A DNA stretch of 64,000 nt from Echinococcus granulosus. Lineage: Eukaryota; Platyhelminthes; Cestoda; Cyclophyllidea; Taeniidae. Each line of letters starts with the position of its first letter. Positions within the stretch are counted from its first letter, which is position 1. The position numbers and the translations under genes were made by a program. Below the pieces are notes generated by a model that saw only the letters and a program-made list of their open reading frames with translations, was not told the DNA's origin and did no database searches. The DNA is taken from NCBI RefSeq assembly GCF_000524195.1, contig NW_020170412.1, positions 48,352 to 112,351 on the forward strand, written 5' to 3'. Positions 1 through 13,750 of the stretch are shown piece after piece.

Positions 1-3000
1 CGTTTGAGAGCGTGCAACTTCGAGAAGGTTTGTTAACTATGAATGTGAGATGTCGTGGGATGGGAAACCGTTGACACGCTAGTGCGAAATCGCGGGCTTG
101 AACATTGCTGCACAACACTCACTGGAGAACGCGCATTAACATACTTTATGCCAGATATTTGAATATTCATTGCAAAGAAGATGCAACTTCTTTAAAACTG
201 GACATGGTTTAACTGACCTGAAATTTGCTGTCACGTTAATTTAATGCTAGACAAATCAAAAGCAATGCAAAAGTTTGAATTGTAAAGTAGAAATGAGTAG
301 ATGCGTGAACTGGTGATGCAAAGGCGTGCAGAATAAGGTAGGGTACGTGGTGGGCTACGGTCTACGGGCTACGAGGGAGTCAAATCAACCAGGCTTGTAG
401 AAAGCACATTGCTTCTGCCACAAATGCACGTCTGGAAGTTCTTCTTTCTTACGCAAATAAGGTGAAGCGTTAGGTTTGCTGCATGCCAGTAGGAGGAGCA
501 GGTCAGATTAGGTTTCCGTCACATCATTATATTACTTACGAATAGTTCGCAGCGGTGATATTTCATTTGGCCTTGTTAAAGACAGCAATAACGTGCATGC
601 ATGTTACTTCTTTCAGGACTACTCTAATGGCGTGTATGGAAAGTAGGAATAGGCGTTAAAGGCATCTGGTCGTGCAGTGAGTAGGCACAAAGTGGATGGT
701 CATATATGGTCTTGTGTAAAGAAGGCGGATGGAAGGTAAGCCTCGCTGAAAAGGCAACAACTACTTACAACTAATGACATTGTTGTTGTTTTATCGTCAA
801 ATGTAGTTGTTAGTTAGCCCGAGTGCCTATCGCATGTGGAAAGCAACATATTCGAATGCACAGTAGTGCGGAATTATTCTACTATACCATTCTCATAGAA
901 GGGTGTTCTGTTCATCATTGATTTCATACAACTAGATTTAAACGAGTAGAAGTAGCTCCTAGCTTGTTTTTGGTCAGTGAAATTGGCGCAAGTGCTGGGA
1001 GCTTGATGTCCCTCTGTGTTGCATGAAGTTCTGATTGGAAGTGTGATGACGCTGAATTCGCCAAAATTCAGGAGACATAAGTCGGAATCTGTGAGAATTT
1101 ATGGGTCATTGTCTTTGTGTATCGTCAAACAGCTCGAGGATACACCTATCAACTAGAATGTGATTGACGTGATGAAGGCACATGCTCCATTAAGCAGGAA
1201 CTGGTACCGTCATTTACCTGGACTCGGTTTGCATACAGTCAATCGCCACCATTGCACCAGTGCACATCATTTCGCCCACTTAAAAGGACCAAACTACAAA
1301 CGCACTATTTCAAGGGATGCTTTTGGGAAAGCAAATATAGTAAAAAAACCTGTAATTAAGCCTGTTGCATCAAATGATGCTGATGGGATAGCGTAATGAC
1401 GAAATTAACCTTTGTGCATTTTCGTCGGAAATTTGACTGCGCCTATATCACCCACATTTCTGACCCTACCGCGACTCTGGTGGTTCACTCAGCTTTGTAC
1501 ATCGACCAACTCTTGTGTGTGTTTAGCGGAGTTGACAGAAGTATTACCCATGATCCGTCTTCCGTCTCCCCAATGCTACAATTTCTCTGGAATTCCTTTG
1601 GCATATCTTTGCCTTCCATTACAAGACAACTATTTGATTAGCGAGGCGTGTCATCCAATGAAAAGCAAGCTTCTTCGATATGCAATGGTTCTTGTGAATT
1701 CAGAGGACTCAGTGTTCTCATGCGCAGAATGTGTGCAAAGGTGTAAAGATGAAGTAATAGACGGGGAGCAGTACTGAAACATCCACCAAACTTTGCCCAA
1801 TGCAACAGTCATATGATAATGGCTGAAGACGGAAGGCGAAATCAAAACCGGTAATGAGGAGTACACAGCACCAAATTAGCAGGACTTGTTTGAGTGGAAT
1901 GACGACGGCGTGCAACTTTACTTCTACCAATGTAGGCGTAATGGAACTGAAAGATGGCAAGGCCAAATTAGTAGCCATCAAGTATAATTGGTAAGTGGCG
2001 ACATCCTCAACACAGGTAGCTGAGAGATATGACAGAGATGGCAGTGGCTTGGTGTAGTCATCCCATTTTCATATTTTGCATGAAATATCTAACTTGCGTA
2101 GACTAAGCAACTTTGCATGCTACCCAAACATCCGCATGGGTTAAAGAGGTGGGCGCCAACAGCTCATTGTTTCACCATGGACTACCGATTGGAGCACGAA
2201 ATGTGAGGGCTGTGCTGAGTTATGATTTAAGTAAAGACAGGTTGGTGTTGCTGGAACAAGATGAGAATAGGCATGCAGGAAGTTGAGTGTGGTTAGAAGA
2301 ATTTTCTACTACCAAGGGTTTAGAGACGATAGTCGTGACAGTTAGGTCGAGTGATGGTTTTCATGATTGCGTTCATGGTAGGAATGGGCAAAGACGAGTG
2401 TCTACTCCTCAGGCGCCAAGACTAAATTGAGTCACCTGTGACGCGAAGTGCACTTGTCAGTGAGAATGAGCTATCGTGCTACTTGGCTGCAATTACAATT
2501 CAATGCTACGAGTGTGAAAGCAATGGAATACAATGCATGACTACTTGATTTCGCCTCATCCACTTCCAACACTCCTATCCACCAATTCCGTCTACCCGTT
2601 GGTAATGTTGGCCACAGTCTGCACACCGACTGAGGTGTCAACTGACATTTCTCCTCATATTATCATGTAAGCAGTGAATATGGCGCTAACGATGGTACAT
2701 GCACCATAAAAACTAGTGACGAAAATCAGTCAGAACCCCAAGCATGATCTTGATCCATTCAACTGCTCTTTCCTGCTGATCACCTCACAATCCATCCCAC
2801 TTCACTTTCGGAAGATGCAAACAGGCATGAGCATTAGTGATGCGAATGATCGAGTTTGTAATGCAGAAGAAGTTGTACTAATGCGATCTCCACTTACGTC
2901 GATCTGAACAGTCTCCTCATCACCTCCATTGCATATTCATTAAATGTGTTCATCTGCACTCTCTCGCCTGTCACATATTCCTCCTTGCATGTTTTACTAC

Positions 3001-6000
3001 ACACCTCTCCATATTACGACGCTTTCCTTACTCCTTCTATTTGGTTCACCTCGACATCTGGCGGACACCAATATGCCTGCACACAGGCCGTGTTTTCCAT
3101 TATTGCCTTCGCAGATATCTTCCATCACCTACTTCCGCAGCACTTCCAACAACCACCCATATCTTCATATTACATTATATTTCAAAGCTGTCCTTCAGAT
3201 GTTTCACTTTCAGTGCCAATTATCCTTTGTTATTCTTGTAGTAAATGCCAGTAGAGAAGCCAGGTTGATTACCATCTTAGATGGTAGTCATGACTCCGAA
3301 CTGAGAGGCATCAATTCGTGCCTTCTGCATCCACTTTCTCTTGGTGTGTGTCCGAATGAACAATGTGTGTGCTCTGCATCTTTGTATGTGCATACGTGTA
3401 GTGTCTGCCCCTTTTTACACTGCTATTCATCTGTCCATCCCTGTGACTATCTGTTGCGAAAACGATTTTGTAGGAAACTTATCATTCGCTAACAGGAGAT
3501 CCAGGCGGCCATTGCTATCGGTACCGGTTTTGGGCGCAGTCCTTATTACGTCTTTTGATATTCTGTGCAATTGTGCATCCCATGGGGCAGCAGTGGACAT
3601 AGAATGACTTTTCATTGATAGTAGGTTTAAACACAGTCATAGCTGATCCAATGCGATCCGTTTAGCATTAACCTGTAGACGAGAGGTGAGCGAGAAATTG
3701 GTTCTATTTTTGACACCAGTTTGAATTCTGGTTCGGTTCTACTATTCACCTCGATACATATGTATGTGTAGGTAGTCTAGCAAATGTATTTTGACGGGTC
3801 AGTAAACATGTGACTAGCCTCACTGGGATTTCATGATAGTCAGCTGCAATTTGGTGGTAGATAAATAGGTGGGTGTGTGTACTCCCGGGTGGGCAAACGG
3901 ATTTATAAGTGGATAATTGGAGGAATAAGCTCATTAGCTGTTCACAAGCACTTCTAAACTCACATGATTTCTGCGCAGAGGCAATCTTACCACTTGCCTT
4001 CTTTAAGGTTCTCCATTCCTTTTTCTTGCCTGATTCCGTGGTCTCAACTAAGTACAGCCTCCACTTGATGCTCAAGAAAGGCAGAATACCCCTTGATGTG
4101 AACTCTGGTGAAAGGCATTAAGTCATGCCGAATGATGGGAACTGAACACATCCATCTGTCTGCACACACGTTGTAAGTTCTCGTGTATGAGATAAGATGT
4201 TCCTCCTACCTTTTACGCCTTATCCATCTTGCAATTTAGAAAGCACTTAACTTAGCTCAACCTGACAGCAGAATTGCAAACGCAGTAATTTTCACTCACC
4301 TTGGAAGCAGTGGATATAATCCTAGAGTAAATTCCATATTTCTCCCTCTCTTTTGTGCTTCCCATTTCACCCAACCTCGTTTTATTTGCATTGGATTAGT
4401 TTGCATCCGTTAGACAACAAATGGGGCACTGTTTGGATGTTATCCGAACATGTGTTTTTACCAAATTGCTGCATTTAAGACAAAAGGCAAATATTTGAGT
4501 TTGTAGTTTTGCAGGCAACATGCAGTAGCACAACAACGTGGAACGACTCTAACTCCTTCTCTGCATTCTTCATCTTCCTTTCTGCTTCAAGGCTGCTTCC
4601 TTCCTCTTTATATTTCACTAATTTGACAATATGCACGGTGATCCATGCTGCTGGCAAGAAGTTTTGAGTGCAATAACCAAGCAGCACAAATTTTCTTTCC
4701 CTCTATTTCGAATTTAATTCTTCTTAATCTGCACATTTGCTACCCAGTCCTAGCTTCAGTACAGGTCAAACAAGCTTCTTGTCACTAGTTGGAAGTGCGA
4801 GCTGTTCGAATCCGAACTCTACCACCCTCATTGTGCACAGCCCCCTTTTAACAACCGTGGAGGTGCGTCTTACAGGGAAAGGGGCACCCGTGCGATATGA
4901 TGCGTAGTGTTGTGGTCAGCTAAAGTTAATTTGGTGTGTCTGTGTGCCATGAAGAACAGACCGTTATGCTTTCCTCCTTTGATTTCACTTCAAGAGCCAC
5001 AGTGACTAATCAACCTGTGCCTGCCCAGTAGCACACACACAGGTTGCCTGCTCATTTACGAGGTTGTCTTCGTGGAGGCTCTTTCTACTACACCCTTTTT
5101 GCTTCGCCCTTGCTTTCCATGCACGGGTCACGTGATGCTGGCAAATTTGGTGAAGGTTGATTCAGAAGCCCAGGAAATCCCCATGTGTACCGTTAATGTT
5201 GTGCAATGGAAAGCACTTTGTTTCGACATCAAGAATTGGTTCAATTCCATCATTTGCATGGCGTGTTTGCAGTGTTAATATATATGTGAATAAAGTGTTT
5301 CCAATCATGTGAAAATGTGTGCCGTCGTAAATAGATGATAAGTTCAAATAGCATTTTGTGTTAATTGAGTTGGCAACCAGCGAATCATGCTAATAGGTTT
5401 TGAGTTTATTTGAGGGCAAGTAAATTTGTTCAACTCCACAACGAATCGTAACGCGCCTAATTTTCTGAATGCTGACGGAATAACAAACTACCTAGACTAT
5501 TGTAAAGTACCACTAGGGAGCAGTTGGTGAAAGTTATTTTGGAATGACCATGTCTTTCCTTTGATTGCGGGTGTGCATAGATTGCAATGAGAAGAGGTAA
5601 ACAAAGGCGTAAATGAAGTAGTGTTGCCAAATATCTGAAGGGTTCGAATTACTGAAAAGGGGATGTAATTCTGTGCTTGAATATTTGACGAGCAGTTTTA
5701 CTATCTCATCAGCACTTAAGTGCTTAAAGGCATTGATATCGAAATAATGTTGCATCCCGAATCTGCACTGATATCTTAATGGGCAAACGCAGCACAAAGG
5801 AACGCTTAGTGGCGATGCCCACCAGCTACACTACCTCATGCTTCCCACCAGTGTCCATCCGTCTGCCTTGATGTGAAGACTACTTTGCTGAACAGTTTGT
5901 GGATGCTTGCTTCTTCGTGAAATGAGTCTTCATTCGCCCAAGTGATAGGACCTCATTGAGCTAAGATTTGGGGTGATGTGATGGAGCGCACCTGGCTCTC

Positions 6001-9000
6001 ATTGGTCGACTCTCTACTGGGCACCTCTTAGTAAACGAAATCTCACTTACATTTTAAAAATGATGGGCTTTGCTGTCTAATTTGTGCATGAACATTCGTG
6101 GTTACAAGTACACAGAATCGCCTGTTGTGGCTACTATATTATTGTTGGTTGATAAATGCGGGTTCTTGATAACCACAACTTCATTTTGTACAAATGCCTA
6201 GTTGCGATGATTAACAGAATCATTCCGGTTACTCATGTCGAACATCATGAAACAAATGTTTGACAGAATAATTAGTGCTCTAATGGCGGATGCAGCTGTT
6301 AATAGGCCTTGTAAACTGAGTTGTTAAATCAAAAATAATACCAAAATTCATTCCTAGACATGCTCTTAAGGTATGAGGCAGCGTTGTATCTTTCAATTTC
6401 AATGCCGAATTCTGACTTTCCTTCCCACAAAAGTAGTGGAACCATAATGTATCCGGAGTGAAATTAACTTTACTGATCCCGGTCCTCAGACATCGGGAAC
6501 TACTAGTTCTAGAAGCACCAGAGTCTCAGTTCCCGCCATATGCCTCTGAGTACAGCAATTACTTTGAGGGATTGGTTCACGGCACATCCATGCTTAGGAG
6601 TGCGGTAGTCTATTAAGGTTGTTTTCATCCAATTTTATATGACCTCCTACATTACAGGTAGAAATAAGAGTGGATAGCTAGAGATGTTGGAATCCAACTG
6701 AATAATGCGACCCTTGTCATGGAAGTTGAAGGGTTGCAGCTGCGGCTTCTACTCGGAGGTCGATGCAAACGGACGTGGCGATCACTCTGTGGCGTCAGAG
6801 GATGTCGGACCATCCCAGTAAGATCGCGGTGTTTACGTCTGAGACAAGAATTAGAAACTGTATCGACAAGTATTTTGCAAATTGGTAAGCACACGTAGAT
6901 GGTCTGGCTAACCGTGTGTGTGGCAATAATTTATCAACATCCGGAGGCATGCTGGGTAAGACTGCATACATGCATTCGTGTTTATATTGTGGACTCTGCT
7001 CACCTGTGCTCGTCGGCGTATTTCAACCCTAACAGTCCGCCTTCCCCATATTGCCAGACGTTTCTAGAAGCGAGTCGTGAGATATCATGTAAGCACGAAC
7101 TGGTGTCATGAAGCAAGTATCAGTAAATTGAGCGACCTATGCATCAGTGCCGATTGAGCAGGCAGTCAGGCATGTGCTGAAAGTATTTTAATTTTGAAAA
7201 ATGCACCAGCAATGAATGTGAATGGTAGTTGTTGAAGCTTGAACTCATCCCGCTTGCAAAACCAGTGTGTTATAATGAGCTTCTCTCTTCAATGTTACGA
7301 TTTTGACGCTCTTGCTATAATACGTCCCTTTCCTACTACTTCCCATTTGTCGTCTGTTCCAAATTAGTCGGTAAAGTAAATGCTCATTCTAATAACACTT
7401 CGGTAAACGAATGCTGGAAGTACGCACATTATTAAATTGCCATTCTAAGCTTATGTTAAGTTTCAAAAATTTAACTAATAACATATGTCTTAGCATAAGT
7501 AGTAGTTGTTGCTGCTTCAGGGTTTACTTCCTCTAGAACACTGTTGTGGTGAGGTGTGTAAGACATCACGTATCTAATTGGAAACACTATTAGCCCTCGG
7601 ATTTTGCTAGTGCTAGAGCAGTGCGGCGCGACCAGTTTATGGACGAAAAATTAAATAATCCTGAGCTGATTTAAGCACATCTCGTACTAAATTCAACGAA
7701 AAAAGTCAGATGTTACAGTCGCGGAATTGCAAATGGAATGCTGGTTTGTAATGTGCAATGAATGGATTTTGTCTGGAAAATCGGTGAATTTTTTAAAAAA
7801 ACTTAGATACATTACTGAACCTGATTTTACTTTGCACAGGTGAGACGACCTGATCCACAGACCGATAGCGAGTGCTGATTCGGGTGTCCTTTATTTGATC
7901 AGTGAGTTTAATTGGCCATCTTTCAGTGTAACCATGATGCCAGATCGCACTCCTATTTGTACCTAGAGATAAATTGCTGAGTTCACTTGAAGCCATTCGA
8001 GTTTGACCCTTGTGGTTACAGGCGAAAGCATTTTCATAGTAATGCCCTAGCAGCGACATGAATTTATCACTGTGATGGTGGGTGAGGCTTGAATGATTTG
8101 CCTCTTCGAAGGAGTAAATGGGAGTGGCTGCCTCTGCAACACTCTAAGACTATGCACAAGGACGGAAGCAAACTCGTCAACTTGACTGAGGACGAGGTGC
8201 ATAGTCCCATCGCGTAGCGTCATTTGAGAAGGTAGCATTATTAAAACTGGAAGAATGGAATGTGAAATTTAGACACGTAAAATGATGCATCAATTAGGAC
8301 CCAAATAACATTATTGTAGCTGTGGAGTCAAAGGGATGTCAGCTCATTAACGTCTGGCCTTAAGGCTTTCGGTTCGCGTTTAAACCATACTGGCTTGGCG
8401 ATCCATATGGGCTATCGAAGCGCGAATGATTACCCCTAATTTTTATTGTTCTTCGGAATGAGATGAGGAATCACTTTAGTTAGCTATGGTTTTTTGACAC
8501 CTTAAAATGAATGCATCTCCTGTAACCTAAGTGGTAGTAGTGTCACCATGGTGTCATGGAGCTGTCAGCTCATCAGAGTTTGACCTCAAAGAATGTTTGA
8601 TTAAGAAAGAATATAAGAACTTCTCATACAAGTCTTCCAAAGGACCATGTGCTTCCCGAAATTATTAAAAAAGGACCAGGCAGTCAGCAGAGAGAAGACT
8701 GCATTCATCCATTCTTGTGCCGCCTTCGCACAATTTGCTTACCTGAGGTAATCCTTAGTATTTGCTACAGAATTTTTAACCAAACAAGTGGCTAAAAGAC
8801 CAGCTATGGGAGATTGCGCGAAGTGTCCTTTAAATTCAGCTACTTTAAGAAGTTAGAAATGCTTAAATAATTGGTCAGGAAGCACTAAAACAACAAGACG
8901 ATTGAAGGAATATAGACTAATAACTAGCATTAAAAAATGCAATTAGAGCCAGAGCGATTTTGATGCACTGTTAAATAACTTCTTTACCTGTACTCTATAT

Positions 9001-11136
9001 AATATCCTTTCCTCTTAGTCGCATTATCATTTGTAAGCTTATGAAATGCTTGCTGCAACGCATTATTCAACCTCAATCACAATTTTTAAGCTGAAAATTT
9101 TAATGCGATTTCAACGGCACACGAAAATTTGAAATGGTAATGGAATAAACACGAATGAGATAAATATCATTGAAATCAGCGACATTCCACTGACTGGGAT
9201 AAGGTATCATACCTACCTCAACATGGCCTCTACGCCAACAATGATCTGTTGGCCTCGTCAACTACATCCTTAAATGTCTGGTCTGCAGGATGACAATACA
9301 CTGTCCCATGTCCTCACTCACATCACAAAAGACGCCCTCGATGGTTAATTTTATGTGTTACCATTACAAGTTTTGATTTGCTGGCTGCACTATGCCAATA
9401 CACTCCCCCGCATTGCTCCATTTCCCACACTACTGGGTGTGAACTACGGCTTCATGTCATGGGATGAAGTGGTGTGCTGGGAATAGCCAAGGCCCCTGCG
9501 AAGAAAAACTATGGGCACACTAATGCCATTGAGGTCACCTCCAATTCACTTCCGCAACCATCGCAATATTTGATCATGCCCACTGGAGTGATCAGTGTCG
9601 CCAGTTCAGTCTGAAGCAGTGCACATAACCTTTGAGGTAGAAGCACGGCGTGGAGAGTGGAATTCACGTCTCACTGAAGCACATTCCAGACAGACTGGTG
9701 ATAGTTTGCATGTTCTGCAGAGCAAGGCGAGGATTGGTTTGTTGTGTCAAGTGAAAATAGGCCTCATCTTGACTATGACAAATGTGAGCGAAGAAAAGAT
9801 TGACCAATTTGCTTGTCTTACCTGGCAGTTAAAGTGGTATTGACGAGTCCGATTGAAATCAGAAGTGCCTCGTGGTGTTTGGACATATTACAGTGCTGAG
9901 CACAGGACATCCATTCAAAAGTTCGTTTAATTTTTACCTTCTTTAGGGACTTTAAAATTCTTTGCCCCATTGCCTACGTCAAGACTTAAACTTGCCTTCT
10001 CTTGAAAATATAGGATATGTCCTAGGGGCGGCATTTCCGATTACTGTAAGAAGTGATAAAGACGCAAGCTGTAATGCATATCTTTTATCTGATGATAAAA
10101 GAAGAAAAAGTGGCTTATTGATGGTCAAAAAAGGGGCAGCGCCTGACGTTACCAGGGCCACGTCGCACCTAACTTCGGCCTCCAAAGTCGCAGAGGGTTA
10201 GGAGTTGTGGGAGGGATTTCAATTTAATCACAAATGACGAGGGTAAAGTCCCTCAAGAGTTAGTCAATCCTGATTTTCCCTGAGCAATAGGATTCATTGC
10301 TCAAGCGTTACATGCCAATCACTTCTTTCCACCATGAAGCAAAAATTCTCCGCAGCTATGGCATAACAATAAACATCCTGCCCATTCGCTGCAGCCTCAT
10401 GAAGATCGAATCATCCATCATGTTAAATTTACAGGGATCATTTTGGCCTTTAATCAAGGTGTGTGACGGTGTGTTAATTTGAAGGTTAACTGATTGAAAG
10501 GTAAGTATACGCATTAGAACAGAAAGGAAGGCAATGCTGTCATATGAATGATATCTGCCGTTGTACTATATATACTGATTCACAGTTAGAGAAGCAGGCA
10601 CTACGTAAAAGGTAATGTGGTTATCAACTACTGACAGAGTGACATGCAAAAAAAGGAAAAGTAATAATCAATGAATGGTCACTTCAATGCCAAATGAAAT
10701 CTCAGGGTGGTTCAACCACCATCATGACCATCATCAGCCCGTTTGGAGCTGAAAAATAAAAATGATTGTTCATCCCTTACTGAAATCTACCATACTTCTA
10801 CGGTGGTTGCGCACCAACACTCGATCAATGAATGGTACGAGTTGAAACCCACTTGTCTGCTCACTTCATTCCACTCAGGCTATCAATGAATGATAGCAAG
10901 GTTTTTTCTTAATCGAGAGAAGTCCAGTACTCAATCAAGCTAAAAGATTGCTTAAGTGGCGGGGCATTGTTTGGATCATGTGCGTCTTATTGACTGAAAT
11001 GTGATAACTTATTGTACTGATTGGTTAAACCATCAAAGGAATTAACCAATAGAAGTGGCAAAAGTGTCTCTCGGTGTAGAACCGTTGTGTGAGCCGCACA
11101 TCACATCACTTGATCGGAGGGTGGTGTGGCTAGACG
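1..11136. other. Gene-poor spacer, no supported gene
   Basis: I see no conserved domain, no chain of phase-compatible exons and no long open frame here. The longest open stretch (2944-3492, +) reads as low-complexity Leu/Ser/Cys/His text without domain character. A short GC-richer block at 6670-6898 holds a 59-codon plus-strand frame rich in Arg, with no recognisable family. A possible tRNA-type B box lies near 4804-4814. Undetected small or lineage-specific exons remain possible. Confidence 0.5.
4742..4816 (+). repeat. Possible tRNA-derived SINE head (A/B box-like)
   Basis: The text GTTCGAATCC at about 4804-4813 matches the core of an RNA polymerase III B box. About 50 bases upstream, TAGCTTCAGT (about 4750) resembles an A box. 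The flanks do not fold into a convincing cloverleaf, so this is not called as a tRNA. A tRNA-derived SINE fragment is the best alternative to chance. Only one copy was seen in the window. Confidence 0.2.
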
Positions 11137-13750
11137 ATGGATACACCCGATGCAGATCTCACATGTGGAGTGTGCAGAAAGTTGTAAGTTATTTATTCAA
11201 TAATGTTTTCTTGTTGTACTTATAGGACAGTTCAAATGGTTTTCCATTCAATCAGTGAATAACTTTCATCCGAGTGGATCACTAAGTGGTTCAATTGAGA
11301 GCTTTTGCACAGATGGATTTGGCATTTAAATTGAAGTATATGTGAAATGTCGCCACTTACCATAGTTTTATGAGTACAAATGTGGTGTAAGTGGTTTCAT
11401 TGTCCAAATCATAGATAAGGGTGGTCAACTTTGAACGGATTAGGAGCGCGTAGGCATGTGGAGTAGATAAGAGGAATGATGGTGGCGCCTTTAGCAAGAT
11501 AAGTGTGACAAAACATCCAACGACTTGTTAGAGTGCGGTGTATTCCCCGAAATTTAATCAGCTTAACCAGTTCAGCCAAATCAACATGGTTATAAATGCG
11601 TAAGGAGCTGTCTGGAGATTAAAAGGCATGTGCAGAAGGTGGAGAGTCATGCTCTTTCACAAAAGCAGTGCCTAGGGCAGTCTAATTGGTGCGATAAGTG
11701 CAGCGTAGAGTTAAAGTATGAAATATTTGCAAGAATAGAGATGCGACTCTTCATAAAATAATAGTAAATCTTCTGTGTGTCGTCTTTAACTCTGCAGCGC
11801 CTCATACATTCCCTCACACAAAAGATTTTACACAACGGTGTCTGTGGCGGTAAAGGGGAATAGTCAGGTTGTTGATCAGTGAATTCACATTTGTGTGTAA
11901 TATGCGTGTCTCATTTCGAGTTTACGCTGCCAAATCTGATTGAAATGGGTATGTTCCTGTGCGACAAAGCAGTTAACTGCGGTTATCTCTTTCGTGTCGG
12001 GAAGGATGAACGATCCTCACATCCTGCCATGCGGACACACGTTCTGCCTACGACCCTGTCTGCTCCCACACAACAGAGCCATGACAGTATATTGCATCCA
12101 CTGTCATTTGGCATTTCACGTGGCCGATCTGCAACCCAACTTCACAATTTTGGTACAAATCTGTCTGCTTGCCTGGCATCGGGGACAGAATCGGATGCAA
12201 AAACCGAAGGATGAGCAAATGTGGAATAATAAATTTAGGCGTGTTTACAAGCCTCCGGTAGGTGGCAAATTTAGTGACGCCGCAGGCAGCGGCATTTCTC
12301 TCGATTCCATGTTGGAGGAGTCGAGACACAGCAGCTCCGTGACCTTAAAAGAGGTGGAATCTACCAATCGTACACTGGTTGGTTGCTCGCGCTTCATTAA
12401 GAGTGACACAATGAAGTTGGAGCCTTTAAAGTCGAAGAAACAGTAAGTTAGCCTTATCCTTGAACTTAAAATTGGGCTAGGGTTCAATGTAAGCGCAAAT
12501 TATTCTTTGGAATTCGGTATTTGAAATTCGCGTGTATCAAATGGGCTTCCATAGTTACAGCTGCACTCCAAACGATGCGATGTTGAATCGAAATGACTTT
12601 CGTTCATTTGCAGAGAAGGGGCGGCTGCTAATGCTGCCAAAACAGGTCATCAGCTCATTGTCGATGGTCTTCCGCCCAAATCAAAAGAAAATGACATTCG
12701 CAGCCTCTTTGGTCGATTTGGTACCGTTACACAAGTGAGGGTGGATGCAAATATGCTCAGAGCCTCCGTCAATTCCTCCACTGCAGAGGCTCTCCAAATG
12801 GCAATGGCGGCGGCCCCTCCCCGCTTCAAGGGTGTGAATCTTCGCGTCACCTTGCCTGATGAGCATAAACGGATGTGCGCAAGCATTTGATTACCCACTT
12901 TCCTTTAGTATGAGACCCATGTCTGCAACCCCCCTGCTTGTAGCAATTCGGTGGTTGCCAATACCATCAACGCACGGAAATTAAATGTTTGAGGCTAGGT
13001 GGGAATATAACTTATACCGCCCTGATAGACTACTTCATCAACAATGGAAGGGTCGACTACGCAAGTGCTACTGATACAGAGGCTTGCGTGGTGTTTAAGA
13101 ATGCCACAACTGTTAACTTAGTTTTTTCCCACTCAGTCCCACTGTATTAGGGGCAGGCAGATCTTCCCAAGTCAACCGGAGAAAGAGCATATCTTTTTAG
13201 CTGAATAAATCTAAAACTTATCAAGGAAAACTAACTTTGTGTGACTGCATATTCTGCTAGGTATAGGTTCACTCTTGGCATCCTCTTAGAAATGCATGTA
13301 AAGGCAATTGTACTTCCTGATCATTTTTTGCGCATTCCAGTTCTCCTTCCCTTAAAACTGATGCCAAAGACGAAGTACCCACGCAAGTTGCAGGTAATTT
13401 GATCTGGGCGCTTGAGTACTTGCTTCCGTTGACTTTACTACGTTACTCAACTTTTTGTTTGGGTACACATTTTCTGAGATATGATTTTACTTTAAAAAAT
13501 GGATTTCATGCCTTTTTTATGCATTAACTGTTGTAAAGTATTTTACTCAGGTGATATCAACTAGTTGTGCTTTGTTATACTGAGTTGTCTTGACCTCATG
13601 GTCTACAACTTTACAGCAAAGAATTCTTATTTGCAATTTTTTTTAGGTTCTAAATTCAAACTGAACGTGGACAATTCGTCTCATTTACGGCTGCAGAGTT
13701 CAAATGTATCATTTACCAAAACGAATAAAGGCGAAAGTTCGGAGAAATAA
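11137..13750 (+). CDS. RING finger and RRM domain protein (3' half of model uncertain)
   Basis: The well-supported exons are 11137-11183, 12005-12442 and 12614-12874, which join in phase. The product starts MDTPDADLTCGVCRKL and runs straight into PCGHTFCLRPC and YCIHC. This gives the eight Cys/His ligands of a RING finger, so an E3 ubiquitin ligase role is inferred. One extra residue separates the fifth and sixth cysteines. After a linker of about 100 residues, the third exon encodes an RNA-recognition motif (LIVDGLPPKSKENDI, then IRSLFGRFGTVTQV) with a degenerate RNP1 lacking aromatic residues. A second RRM-like stretch (NITYTALIDYFINNG, EACVVFKNAT) lies at about 12970-13150 after a probable 34-base intron (12875-12908), but its splicing is unclear. 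Probable C-terminal exons lie at about 13340-13375 and 13649-13750, ending in TAA. AATAAA occurs near 13204 and 13859. I do not recognise an orthologue; CNOT4 also pairs RING with RRM but differs in RING type. Confidence 0.65.

Noticed and set aside
2944..3492. 182-codon plus-strand open frame
   Set aside because: Composition is Leu/Ser/Cys/His-rich without domain character, overlapping frames are equally open, and no splice partners or homology were recognised.
10088..10108. Possible hammerhead ribozyme core (CTGATGA)
   Set aside because: Only a short hairpin is present; the conserved GAAA side and the three-stem layout are missing.
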